From Brachyhypopomus gauderio (taxonomy: Eukaryota; Chordata; Actinopteri; Gymnotiformes; Hypopomidae), in contig NC_135214.1 of assembly GCF_052324685.1 (NCBI RefSeq), forward strand, positions 3,987,371 to 4,051,370: 64,000 nt of DNA. Reading direction: 5' to 3'. Below are positions 25,901 to 36,789 of this stretch, one piece after another. Each line of letters begins with the position of its first letter. Positions within the stretch are counted from its first letter, which is position 1. The translations under genes were made by a program, and so were the position numbers. The notes under the pieces are model-generated. The model saw only the letters and a program-made list of their open reading frames with translations. It made no database searches and had not been told where the DNA came from.

Positions 25901-27131
25901 TTAAGAAATTAAACCAGATGTTTATAAGATGATTATTCTTTCTAGACAAAAAATAAATTATAATGGACAGTTAGTTGAAGCTGGCCTATTTTTCAGCTTC
26001 TAAAAACTCAGTAGACTAATAGAACGAGATGAATTTTTCTGCAGTCTGAATCTACTAAAGCCATAGAGCAATTAGCTTTTCAGCTTTATAGACAGTGAGT
26101 ATTTTATTAGTTTGGCAATCATGTCTCCTCCCTTGCTCAGTTTGACAGGTTTCTGCTACTCTTCCTCCATTTGTCAAACCGGAATTTTCTTCACAGTCAA
26201 ACAGCAAAAGTCCTTTACATATATATAATGAATTAATAAACCCATCACAGTTGGTCAGCAGTGAACAGAGCTAAAACGCCACTTTGTCTTGTTAAATGCT
26301 CTCTCCTGAGTAGCCTCTTCCCCACACTGGGTTATCAACATGATAGCAAAGGAAATCAAACGTGTGCAAGTGGATGAACACACATTTGAAAATGGTCACT
26401 CTTATTTGTCCACCTCCTGTAACAGTTCAGGTCCGCATTAACAACATTTTTCTCCGTATTACCTTAATCAGCTTTGCGGCTGGTCTGACCACCGACGTGC
26501 TGAACTGACGCACCTGAAGAAACGGGGGAGCGGATTAAATAGCGGATATCAGTTATGCACAAATAACAGAAAGCGCGGTTTAGACGAGTCTAAGCCACAC
26601 GTCGCTTGAAAAACGAATGATAAATAAATGTCAAATACACTTGCAACCATGAAAGGTAAAAAGATAACTGAAGTGAGCTGATACTTATATAACCTTCAAT
26701 TTATGTGTGCACCTCTGCTCGATAAGCTGATACAACGGTAACTTGAAATATGGCTGACAGCAGATACGTTGGATAAGTCTGACTAAATAGGACAAGACAA
26801 CTAGACAGGGAATTCGTTAACTATAAGCTATACACTGATATGAAATAACACATACATGTAACAAAGTACATGTGCCAGTTAGGCTGCTAGCCTGCTAACT
26901 AACGCTAGCATATCTAACTAGATACGCTGCCCGGTACGCTGCCCGGTAAGGCTAGCAGGCCGTTAAAAAGCTTTATACTACCGCCTCCTAGAATTGTGTA
27001 TACTATAAACGATAGAATCAGTTTATTTTGTAGAAATCACTTCAGGATTGTTTGAAAATATACCGACTTCTTTTAGAAACATAAAGGTTTTTGGAATGTC
27101 ATACCTGCAGCCCCAGTCCAAGTGCTGCCAT
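22916..27131 (-). CDS. atp5po: ATP synthase peripheral stalk subunit OSCP, complete, 7 exons
   Basis: OSCP joins the F1 head to the peripheral stalk of mitochondrial ATP synthase. Exons (high to low): 27131-27105, 26513-26463, 24439-24329, 24179-24050, 23810-23698, 23576-23490, 23026-22916. Phases agree and give 209 residues; the human precursor has 213. The N-terminus [26 protein letters not shown] is a typical mitochondrial presequence, rich in Arg, Ser and Ala without acidic residues. The mature part follows [57 protein letters not shown]. The start is the first ATG after a CpG-containing promoter with NRF-1 and ZNF143 motifs. It is head to head with slc5a3, with about 1.2 kb between the atp5po start codon and the slc5a3 leader exon. 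A 716-bp hAT element sits in intron 2. Confidence 0.96.
24958..25673. mobile_element. Non-autonomous hAT-type element in atp5po intron 2
   Basis: The ends CAGAGTCCTGCACGGGTC and GACCCGGTGCAGGACTCTA are near-perfect inverted repeats. The perfect 8-bp duplication TAGTAGAC flanks the element at 24950-24957 and 25674-25681. The 716-bp body is rich in GACCCG/ACCCACCC motifs near both ends and has no transposase frame. Terminal CAG and the 8-bp duplication indicate a hAT superfamily element. Confidence 0.88.
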
Positions 27132-27162
27132 TTTCTCCTGCGACTGTGTAGGTCAAATAAAC

Positions 27163-27174
27163 TGCGCATGCGTG
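27163..27174. promoter_or_regulatory. NRF-1 site in atp5po promoter
   Basis: TGCGCATGCGTG differs at one position from the palindromic NRF-1 consensus YGCGCAYGCGCR. It lies about 32 bp upstream of the atp5po start codon. NRF-1 is a known activator of nuclear genes for oxidative phosphorylation, which suits this gene. Confidence 0.65.
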
Positions 27175-27210
27175 AAAGGCTTGCATAAAACACGTCAGCG
27201 CTGTCATTAT

Positions 27211-27229
27211 GCATTGTGGGAAATGTAGT
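27211..27229 (-). promoter_or_regulatory. ZNF143/Staf site in atp5po promoter
   Basis: Read on the minus strand the sequence is ACTACATTTCCCACAATGC, a close match to the long ZNF143/Staf consensus (ACTACAATTCCCAGAATGC type). It lies about 80 bp upstream of the atp5po start codon, the usual position for this factor near transcription starts. Confidence 0.7.
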
Positions 27230-27247
27230 TGCCACAGTTTGTTGTCG

Positions 27248-27258
27248 TGGAAAATTAC
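27248..27258 (+). promoter_or_regulatory. Tonicity-responsive element (TonE/NFAT5) candidate
   Basis: TGGAAAATTAC fits the TonE consensus TGGAAANNYNY. SLC5A3 is a classical target of NFAT5/TonEBP in hypertonic cells. The site lies about 1 kb upstream of the slc5a3 leader exon, in the space shared with the atp5po promoter. One match to a short motif can be chance. Confidence 0.35.
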
Positions 27259-28229
27259 TAAGAGCTAGATGACCGGCAGTTAATCTAGAATAGGAAATGT
27301 GCAAACCGAAGTAGGTTGATTTCTGTTTTTATTGCATCTGTTGTTTGTTAAACAGAAATGTCTCCCCAGCAATAAAAAACCCCGCTAAATCTATAGTCTA
27401 ACAAGGATAAGGATAAGAATAATTTTCAGGTGAATATAGAGCTTACCTGTCAAGAGAAAGAAAGAAGCATTTGGGCTTTGTCTTAAACAGACTTTACACC
27501 ATGTCTATTTAGGGGGAACAGAATTAAGTATCTTGGATGTGTTAGTGGAATGTGACAACTCTAAAAATACTGTTGGAATTAGCAAGATACATTTAAAGTT
27601 AAATTAAGAACAAATTTTGTTCATGATTTCTTCTTGAAGTACAGTGTCTGATTTGAGGACTATATAGACATTTTAAATACTTTGAAAAGGTTGGCTTAAG
27701 CATTATTGCTTGGTCATAGTACAAAGCAGGATAGCACACGAAGTTCTGTTTGTATGTGGGCAACTTGTACAAATATATGTAATACAGCTTTTATTTGGAA
27801 AACTAACCTAGTTTGCTAGGCTTCCTTTGTGCATAGCTAACACTCAATAATGTTAGCTAGCCAGCCATACACTTGTGCAAGTATAACAAACCTCTCCCCT
27901 GATTGTAAAATTAAAATTAAATCATAAATTATTCTGGTCCCCGTGATCTTTGATGTTTTTTTTCCATTCCAAGTATAACCTCCAAGTCTACAAACATAAA
28001 CTTGACAGGCCAGCCCCTCCTTCACTTATCTCACGTGGGGGGGCGTGTACTAAAAGGTATTGGCGTGGCTTTAAGACGTCTCACGTTAGTATTCCTCCAC
28101 CAACTGAGGAAGAAGATGACAGAGACAGTCAGGAGGAGATCAAGGGAACAATTCATTAGGAAGCACAGAAGTAGCAGTTTGCGAACTATCATATATTAAA
28201 AAAACCCGACGGCATTTTGTAAGACGTGG

Positions 28230-28370
28230 ACAAGTCGGCTCTTCCAATAGAAATAGCGAGAAACGTTTTCAGTTACATGTCGCTTCCGGAGTTGTTAACG
28301 TTAATTCATTCAGAGTGCTTCCTCAGATAGCAGCGTTTTTTATGGTTGAAAAGTCGTAGCAGTTGAAGTG
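28230..28370 (+). promoter_or_regulatory. slc5a3 promoter and noncoding leader exon 1
   Basis: CCAAT at about 28236 and an ETS-type CTTCCGG at about 28282 precede a leader exon ending at a strong donor (GAAGTG|GTAAGT, 28370/28371). The matching acceptor (TGTCTTGCAG) ends at 31000. The exon holds a 5-codon upstream ORF (28342-28359). In mammals this exon also starts MRPS6; no MRPS6 coding sequence (MPRYELAL-like) is seen here. The exon's 5' limit is a guess. Confidence 0.6.
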
Positions 28371-28827
28371 GTAAGTTATATTCCTTCTGGTTGTCATCTA
28401 CGTTAACAGGCAGTGAACTATAGACATACTGCATGGCAAATAAATTGGACAGATACGAGTAGTGTCAACGCGCTTGGTAGGTAGCATTAGCTAGCTAATG
28501 CACTAGAACTAAATATTTTGATTATGGCAATTATATGAAAGTGCGCATACTCGATTGTCCTTGCTGTTAGTTATTTGTATATTGCGCCGTTGATGTCCTT
28601 TACATTCTTCTCCTATACGTAAGAAATGGTCATTTATTCGCGTAATGTTCAAGTTGGACGACATTTACGATAGAAAATGTAGAAATATCGGCGGAATCGG
28701 AACTCTGGCGACTGCGAGCACCAGGCACCGTAGCTGGCTAGCTCGCTGACCACAGTTCTAGAAGATTCTAGAGACTTCCGTAGACCCCCTCAACTCTGGT
28801 GTGTTTCTGCTGGCTGAGGTACGTTAG

Positions 28828-29101
28828 TATGGAAGCCCATTCTCGCCACCTAAAATAATAATTTAAAAAACAGCACATATATATTTTTTTCTCATTATTA
28901 TGTAAATTGCTATCTCATTATTTTGAGATACTAAGTCATTATTTTGAGATACTAAGTCATTATACTATACTATAGTATAGATACTTGGTATCAAAATAAT
29001 TACTTAGTATCTCGAAATAATGAGATAGCAATTTACTTAATAATGAGAAAAAATATATATATATGTGCTGTTTTTTTAGGTGGCGGGAATGGGCTTCCAT
29101 A
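28828..29101. mobile_element. Fold-back MITE-like palindrome in slc5a3 leader intron
   Basis: The two halves of this 274-bp stretch are near-perfect reverse complements. They start TATGGAAGCCCATTC and continue through CGCCACCT, a CAGCACATATATAT segment and repeated CTCATTATTTTGAGATACT units to a centre near 28970. No coding capacity is seen. The flanking TA or CxTTAG could be the target duplication, so the superfamily is unresolved. Confidence 0.75.
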
Positions 29102-31000
29102 CTTTAGCGATAGATGGAGTGAGATTAAAACCTACCACGCCCCTCAGAGTTTTGACAGCACTGGACTTTCTAAAAATACACGCATTTTATCTGAAAGGGC
29201 AGTTATGGAATTTTTTCGCAAAAATATTAACCGTTTTCATTTGGCTCTAGCTGGTTACACACCAAGATATTTAATGAAAGCTTGAATTTCTAGTGTTTAC
29301 CAGTAACACTCAGTGCGTGATGGCATGATAGCGAGGCATGTTGCTAAGGGTTACAAGAGCACGTACAAATGGCTGTCTGATTGAAGATGGTACGATTTGA
29401 ATAAAATGTATGGAGAATCTAGACCCTTATCTCCTGCATGGGTGGCAACGTATCTAGTAATGGATTCAAGGAGGACAGAGCAAACTAACTTTATTAGGGC
29501 GTTGAATTACAGTAGTTGGTTACTTGCCCAACCTTATAACAGTTTTCTGACATATTATAATTATGCATTGTGTAGTTATCAAACACCCATAGGCTGACGG
29601 TGTAGTCATAGTCTCATGTGGTTAGTGTATGTGCTCTGCTGTTTACATTTGCTGCTGTTGTATATAATGACAAAATGACAAACCATTTACAATACAAATA
29701 CTTAGTACTGGGTACAACATTCTTATTTGTTTGCAGTAATGAATGGGGGATGAACACTTGTTGTGTGCTCAAAGATCAAAATTGTCCATCTACCATATAT
29801 TATTAAATGATGATGGATAATGACTTCCCCACTGGAATGAGTTATGCCATATGACATAAGCACCAAGAGAGGGCAGCAGTGCAGATGGGTTCTGAATTTG
29901 AATGACTAGCATGCAAGCTTGAAAATGGTTTCTCAGGCTTTATTTACCCTAGTTGTAAGCTGCTGCTGTCATGTTGTTGGTGAATATTCTCATGCTAAAA
30001 ATGTATTTGTGTACTTAAAAGAAAATGTAAATTCTGTGACGTCCATTACTATAATTGCTTGAGACAGATCACTGATTAGTTTGCAGTTGGAAGAGGGGTG
30101 GATGTGGGGGGTGCATAGGTGCATACAATCTTAAATTCAAACATATCATAAATGCCAGTTAACCATGTATGCAGCATTATGCAATAAGATGATCACTGAA
30201 TCTCCAGACACTTGATCCGTAATATGGTGCGGCAGTGAAGGGAAATGAAGGATCTGATTTGCATGCGTAGATAGTTCAGGCAGAAGAGGATGTAAATTAT
30301 GATATTGAATGATGGCAGTGTTTATCCCACAACATTCAGTGACGTTTCGTGTCTTTGCATACCAATCTCATTGCGTCTTGGATGAAAATATTATTGAAAA
30401 ATCTCTTTTTTTAAAATTTTGTTCACATTTGCTTATTGTTTTTATTAAAATGTGCTTTTTTTCCCTATATATCACTTATATTTGACAATTCCTTTTGTTG
30501 CAACAGGTCATGCATCAACTGAAAATCAACAATTTGTATATTGATGTATAATAATATATTGATTGTATAATTTAGTACTTTGCTGATTCTTTGTTTGTAA
30601 TGATAGGTATATTATATAAATAGACAATCAAAAATGTATAGTGAAACACCTTACTAGGAAATATCATAAATTAGGCTAGTAGGTCAGTGTAGATGCTGAT
30701 GACTAGTTAATCATGGAAAAATCAAATAATTTAAAAAATGAAGCTCTGTGGATGAATTTCAAAATTTGTCTGAGCCTGCAAACCAAAGTGTCATACCTTG
30801 GGCCTTCAGAAGCCCTGGGCTATATACTGTATCAGATTTGTAATGGGGGGGGGTTTGAAATGTGAAGGATGCAATAATTAAATCACAACACTGAATTTGT
30901 TGTTTTGTCATCATTACAGCTGTCCACTCATTACTTAATCTAATGATTGCACATCTCCCTCCCTGTCTGTCTCTTTCCCTCTCTTTTTGCTGTCTTGCAG
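29102..31000 (+). other. Remainder of slc5a3 leader intron
   Basis: AT-rich intronic sequence with a pyrimidine-rich end (about 30955-31000) leading into the acceptor TGTCTTGCAG. Reading frames up to 80 codons in it show no family resemblance. No RNA gene or transposon with clear ends is seen. Confidence 0.6.
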
Positions 31001-31020
31001 GAATGTAAACTCTATCCTAT

Positions 31021-31115
31021 ATGCCTAATAGAGACCAGAGGAATCATCCCCAAAATACCTGCTGTGCGTCATGAGGGCACCGTTGGATGAACTAAACTTA
31101 AGTGCATCAAACTAA
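31021..31115 (+). promoter_or_regulatory. Two overlapping upstream ORFs in slc5a3 leader exon 2
   Basis: uORF A, 31021-31074 (17 codons plus stop), ends at TGA inside ATGA; uORF B starts at that same ATGA (31071-31115, 14 codons plus stop). No other ATG occurs before the main start at 31272, which has a strong context (AAACATGG). Leaders of this type usually lower and condition translation. This assumes exon 2 begins at 31001. Confidence 0.55.
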
Positions 31116-31271
31116 ATAGAAAATCTCCTGACTGATATTGGATACATCTGTTTCCTTCCAGAAAGACAGCAAACCAAGAGATAAAAAGATTTTTCTTTTT
31201 TTGATAAGTTATTTAAAATAAAAATTTCCCCTAGGTGTTGTGTTTTGTGCTCTACCTAAAGCTCTTTAAAC

Positions 31272-33407
31272 ATGGGGGCAGCTATGGAGATGGCAGACAT
31301 TGCCGTTGTTGCACTTTATTTCATTCTAGTGCTTGCCATTGGTTTTTTGGCCATGTGGAAGGCCAACCGTGGTACTGTTAGTGGCTACTTCTTGGCGGGA
31401 CGATCTATGAACTGGGTAGTGATCGGAGCATCTCTGTTTGTCAGCAACATTGGCAGTGAGCACTTCATTGGCCTGGCAGGCTCAGGTGCAGCAAGTGGTT
31501 TTGCTGTAGGTGCCTGGGAGTTTAATGCTCTCCTTCTCCTTCAGCTCCTGGGCTGGGTATTCATCCCAGTCTACATCTACTCTGGTGTTTTCACCATGCC
31601 AGAGTACCTATGCAAACGTTATGGGGGCAAACGGCTTAAGGTTTACTTTGCTTGCCTTTCCCTCTTGCTCTACATCTTCACCAAACTCTCTGTGGACTTG
31701 TATGCAGGAGCGCTCTTCATCCAGGAGTCCTTAGGCTGGAACCTGTACCTGTCGATCATCTTGCTCATCACCATGACTGCACTGTTGACGGTAACGGGTG
31801 GTCTGGTTGCAGTGATCTATACCGACACAGTTCAGGCAGTGCTCATGATCTGTGGGGCTTTGACCCTCACTGTCATCAGCCTAGTCAAGATGGGAGGGCT
31901 GGATGGTGTTAGACAGAAATACATGGAGGCTGTTCCAAATGTCACAGCCATCCTCATCCACCACAACTATAGTTTCACGTACACCAATTCATGTCGCATT
32001 CACCCAAAGCCTGATTCTCTTAGGCTATTACGAGGGCCCCTTGACGAGGACATTCCCTGGCCAGGATTTCTGTTGGGCCAGACGCCAGCATCCATCTGGT
32101 ACTGGTGTGCTGACCAGGTCATAGTACAGAGGGTGCTTGCTGCCAAGAACATCGCCCATGCCAAGGGTTCCACCCTCATGGCAGGATTACTCAAAGTTCT
32201 TCCCATGTTTGTCATCGTCATTCCAGGAATGATCTCCCGCATCATGTTTGCAGATGAGCTTGCGTGTATTGGCCCAGAACACTGCATGGCGGTGTGTGGG
32301 AGCCAAGCAGGCTGTTCCAACATTGCCTACCCTCGACTGGTCATGAGTGTAATGCCGGTGGGCTTGCGAGGGCTGATGATGGCCGTAATGATCGCTGCCC
32401 TCATGAGTGACCTGGACTCAATCTTCAACAGCGCGAGCACCATCTTCACCCTGGACATCTACAAGATGGTGCGGAAGTGTGCCTCCTCTCGTGAGCTGCT
32501 GGTGGTGGGCCGACTGTTTGTGATCTTCATGGTGACCATCAGCATCGCTTGGGTTCCTGTCATCATTGAGATGCAAGGTGGCCAAATGTACTTGTATATC
32601 CAGGAAATGGCGGGATACCTGACGCCACCCATCGCCGCGCTGTTCCTGCTTGGCGTCTTCTGGAAACGCTGCAATGAGACTGGTGCATTCTGGGGTGGCA
32701 TGACGGGTTTTGTTCTGGGAGCTACACGTCTTCTCCTCGGATTTGCCTATCGTGAGCCTCAGTGCACTGAGCCAGACGACCGCCCTGCTTTCTTCAGGAA
32801 AGTACACTATATGTACATAGCTGCAGGGCTCTTCTGGATCTCTGGACTTGTGGCTGTGGTGGTCAGTCTTTGTACTCCTCCCCCAAAGAAAGAGATGATT
32901 GCACGTACAACTGTATGGGGGCTGCATAATATGGAAAAGCTACCGGTGACTTCGCGGGAAGACACCTACAAGCTGACCAGTCCGACCTACTGCAAAAGCA
33001 ATGGCACGCAACAGAAAGACCTGCCTCTGAATGTCCAGAAAGCACGATGTCTTGATGACGGGGCTGATTTAAAGCTTCTGATGCCTTCCCCATGTGACCA
33101 GGTTCCTGCAACCCCTAGCACGAATGCACCCACTCCTGTGGATGTGTACAGCAACGGTCACGCAGAGCTGATGGGGCAGGAGGACAGTGGGCAAGGTGCG
33201 CTTGATAGGAGCCTCTGCCTTCGCCTGTTTGATTGGATCTGTGGGTATAAGGAGCAGGCTGCCACCTCTGCACCCAAAGTCATTGAGGATGAACAAGTTG
33301 TGAGGGCGATGCTTTATGAATCCCCCAAAGTCAAGCTTCTGCTAAACATGGGCCTCATAGTAGTCTGTGTGGTGGGAGTCTTTATGTTTGTCTACTTCTC
33401 ACTGTAA
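31272..33407 (+). CDS. slc5a3: Sodium/myo-inositol cotransporter (SMIT1), intronless coding region
   Basis: This plasma-membrane SLC5 symporter moves myo-inositol with sodium and serves osmolyte accumulation, notably in kidney, gill and brain. The single open frame gives 711 residues; human SLC5A3 has 718 and is also encoded in one exon. The sequence follows the human protein closely: ADIAVVALYFILV, SGYFLAGRSMNWV, SNIGSEHFIGLAGSGAASG (residues about 56-74), VPWPGFxLGQTPAS equivalent, WYWCADQVIVQRVLAAKN, LMSDLDSIFNSASTIFTLD and a final helix ending MFVYFSL. Fourteen transmembrane segments are expected; a long hydrophilic cytoplasmic loop at about 545-685 precedes the last one. The start ATG (31272) is kept over a second in-frame Met at residue 5. 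Upstream ORFs and a TonE candidate suggest control by tonicity and at translation. The coding sequence is intact. Confidence 0.97.
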   Translation: MGAAMEMADIAVVALYFILVLAIGFLAMWKANRGTVSGYFLAGRSMNWVVIGASLFVSNIGSEHFIGLAGSGAASGFAVGAWEFNALLLLQLLGWVFIPVYIYSGVFTMPEYLCKRYGGKRLKVYFACLSLLLYIFTKLSVDLYAGALFIQESLGWNLYLSIILLITMTALLTVTGGLVAVIYTDTVQAVLMICGALTLTVISLVKMGGLDGVRQKYMEAVPNVTAILIHHNYSFTYTNSCRIHPKPDSLRLLRGPLDEDIPWPGFLLGQTPASIWYWCADQVIVQRVLAAKNIAHAKGSTLMAGLLKVLPMFVIVIPGMISRIMFADELACIGPEHCMAVCGSQAGCSNIAYPRLVMSVMPVGLRGLMMAVMIAALMSDLDSIFNSASTIFTLDIYKMVRKCASSRELLVVGRLFVIFMVTISIAWVPVIIEMQGGQMYLYIQEMAGYLTPPIAALFLLGVFWKRCNETGAFWGGMTGFVLGATRLLLGFAYREPQCTEPDDRPAFFRKVHYMYIAAGLFWISGLVAVVVSLCTPPPKKEMIARTTVWGLHNMEKLPVTSREDTYKLTSPTYCKSNGTQQKDLPLNVQKARCLDDGADLKLLMPSPCDQVPATPSTNAPTPVDVYSNGHAELMGQEDSGQGALDRSLCLRLFDWICGYKEQAATSAPKVIEDEQVVRAMLYESPKVKLLLNMGLIVVCVVGVFMFVYFSL

Positions 33408-36300
33408 CATGATGATCTTGTAACTCATCGGACGGTGCACAAGACAGTATCAGTTTAAATGTTTTTGGGATCAGTTTAAATGTTTTTGATTTTATTTCTT
33501 TATTTTTTAACCCCCATGAGTGGGACTGGGAACTTCCTTTTGTTGAAGATAAGCTTTTCCCCTTTGTCTCAATATCAAATCACCAAATTTTAAAATATGG
33601 TCCAAAAGGAGTTACTGACATCAAAGTGACCAAACGCACTACTGAGACATTGGGGCATTTATTTTATTTCTTTACAAATGTATGTATTGTAGAAATCTGT
33701 GAATCCTGCCTTATTTAATGTAAGCACTCCCTTAACTAAAACCCTAGCTGACGTCCAGCACTTATTTCATTTGGGAATTGTTTTATGCCAGTGTGTATCG
33801 AATGAGGTGTAGGCTGTCTATTGTACATGCATTTACAGTTATTATTCCTTTAAGACTTACTGTATTTCTACATTTTGACAGCAAGGGTAAGTTTGTCAGT
33901 TTTATATATGGTTCTAATTATTGTTTGTAGAGCTTTGTACCATAACATGATGTGAAGTTTGTCTTTACTTACATGCTAGCATTAGCTTAAAAGTAAGTTT
34001 TTAAGTATGAGTGATCAGTCATTTTAGCTATAGACATCTTATGATTTTGTTGCAACGTGCAAAACATCCTCATCCTCTAAGAGCAATGTTTTGTGCATAA
34101 AGGTGTTCTGTAGAAACCACCAATTTGCCTTCTCTTTAAGTAGGGAGAATAAATTTTAAAAGCACATCCTCGTTATTTGGGGGATTTAATGAAATCATGT
34201 GTGAAATTGGTGAAAGTGACCAATGTCTCAACAGTCTTGTAATCAACACAAATGCGTACCATAACAGTGCAGCCTATTTTCCTAAGGAAGTGGAGTAGTT
34301 GTCTCCCTCAGGAAAACTACTGGCCAGAAGCAGTGGAATTTGAGTAATATGTGAATGCATATGATGGTATCCCAAACTGGGTTGGGATATCAAATTTTGA
34401 TTGCTATGCAAAATACTATTTAGTTCTTCTATAGGAAGACTTTTAATTTGTGGTTGCAGGAACAGACATTGTCTGTCGTACTGTTTCAGAAAGCACTGTG
34501 TTTGTTTTTTTTTGTGGATGTTGGTTGTTGGCTGCAGACAAATGAAGGCATGAAGGGAGGGTAACCAAAGATAGCTGTTTTGTGGTCGCAGTACACAATA
34601 TCTGTGTATACCATTGCTGAACACTTTGCAGACATGTTGCCCTCCTGGTTGTGTGGTTCAATAATATTAGCAGTACAGTATATGCAGGAGATTTGTACTG
34701 TTGTCTGCTGAGTAAACACCTCCCAGGTCCAATTGGAACGTAGCTGTTTTGAACATTAAAATATCAAGCTGCAATTTTTTTGCTAGTACTGAATGGAACT
34801 CTGGTCTGTTTTTACAAAGGGTGCTTGCTTTCATGCTTTCTGTTCATCTACTGTTAATTGGCATCTAAAAGGGCTGCTCTTAGTCCTCAAAGTTTAGTCC
34901 AGAAGGTCCCGAAGGGACCCTATGATTTAAGTGCAAGTTGGAGTAAGTGTATTCCTAGCTTGTGGTTCACCAGAAAGACGTATGTGATTGAATGACAAAA
35001 ATGTGCAAACTTGTTTTGTTTTGTTTTTTAACAGTGATGGAAAATGCAAAACAAAAGATTTAAATGTTTTGATTGTGTTTTTTTGTTCTAAAGTGAATGG
35101 GTTAGTCTAAATGGAGCTGTTACATGTTCATTAAAAACATGCTTGGTTTGGTGGACCGCAGTTCTTGGACAGGAATTTACTACTGTACCACTTTGTCCAG
35201 ATCTATCTGGGCATTAGCAGAACTAGCAAAGTATATGCTGTGATAACATGCGTCCGTCCATGAACGTCACATGAACAGCTTCTTTCTGTGTAGTGTTTTT
35301 TTGCACAAACAAGTGACCGAATGAGTCAAGTGGCAGCAAATTTAATCTTCCTCCTTAAATTGTTACTTGGGGTGTTTGAGAGAGGTTGAATTTGAATCCT
35401 TAAATCCCCATAGAATATATTTTCAGTTTATGTAGTAATTTAAAACAAAATACAGCGTAAGGGGGGTGATGGGGGTTCTGACTGGGAACATGCAGAAGGA
35501 ACGACTCTGAGGAGAGAGCCCTCTTCCCAAAGCTTTGAACTACTGGAATCATCTTAACACAAAGAGAATTCAATTTAATACTCACTGCTTTCTTTTAAAA
35601 GCGATCTCTGTGTAATAATGCTTGTGGGAAACATTCCTTATTCAAATTGACATTCATTTTATTCATACGTACTTCCTGTATGAAGAGTGTGGTCTATTAG
35701 GACCAACTTACATGTGTTGGGGTCCAGTCAGGCTTTCTATGTCATGAATAAGTTAAATGAGAGTTAATAATGAGTGAAGCAGTTATTTGCTGTGTCACCC
35801 TCTCATTGGTTCTACTGATGTCTCAATTCACTGGGACCCTCTGGGACTTTCCATCTGGGCGTGAGCGTCTGCTTTTATTCCCATTTATTTCATATGTTTG
35901 GTTTTGATTTTTTTTCTCTTTGGTTGTTTTTTGGATGACTGGAAAAGCGCTGTAACAAATTTTATTTGGAGTCACTTTAGTAAATATTTATAAAGCCAAA
36001 TGTGTCTTTCTTTAAAATGTGTTGTTCTTTTGAACTTAGATTTCAGAGTTTTCAACAATGCATTTACCAATATCTATATTCCCAGTAAATAAGAAAAGAT
36101 TTCACTCAGTGGAGTTGCTGAATCATTGAACGAGGCTCTAATGCCGCTGTATGCCATATTGACCGGTACGTGTTTTGCTTTCTTGTGCATCTTCACTGTG
36201 TTGCTGACATCTGGAGGCATCAAAGCCGCAGATGTACAGTGATCCTTGTTTGTCCAACCATCAACAAGTAGATGTAAACATCTGCAATATTAAGAAAATA
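33408..36300 (+). other. slc5a3: slc5a3 3' untranslated region and flank
   Basis: AT-rich sequence without coding features follows the stop. AATAAA at 34148-34153 is a plausible first polyadenylation signal (about 740 bp of 3' UTR). A later AATAAA near 36296 could give a longer form, as slc5a3 has very long 3' UTRs in mammals. The end is not determined. Confidence 0.45.
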
Positions 36301-36789
36301 AAGGAAACTTTGACATGGACAATTATCTGTGGGCCCTCCTCATTTGTCTCTGTATTTATTTTTACTGCCTTTTCACATATAGCCACAGACACATCAAAAC
36401 TTTGGAAAGGTGTCATTAAAACATACAAATGGAGCAATAAAGAACATCAAACCATTTGCATTGTTTTTCTGATACACCACACATGTATTACAGTAATAAT
36501 AAGATGGCAAGGGTTCAGATAAATATTTCTCACCACAGTCTTAACTACAGGTGCTTTTCTCAACCTGTTCCCCATCGCATTGTGAGGCTTCAAACAGGAA
36601 GTTTCGGCTGGAAGTGGCCACTGAGCTTACAGAAAGGCATAAAAGTCGACGTCCTTTGGCCATATCCCACAGCTTCATTGTGAACAGTACTCCGCACAAC
36701 TAGATGATGAATGACACACAACTCCAGGCACATTTTAGGGTTGGTGAGAAGCACCAAAGTGTCATGTCAGACCATTTAAAACCATTTAC

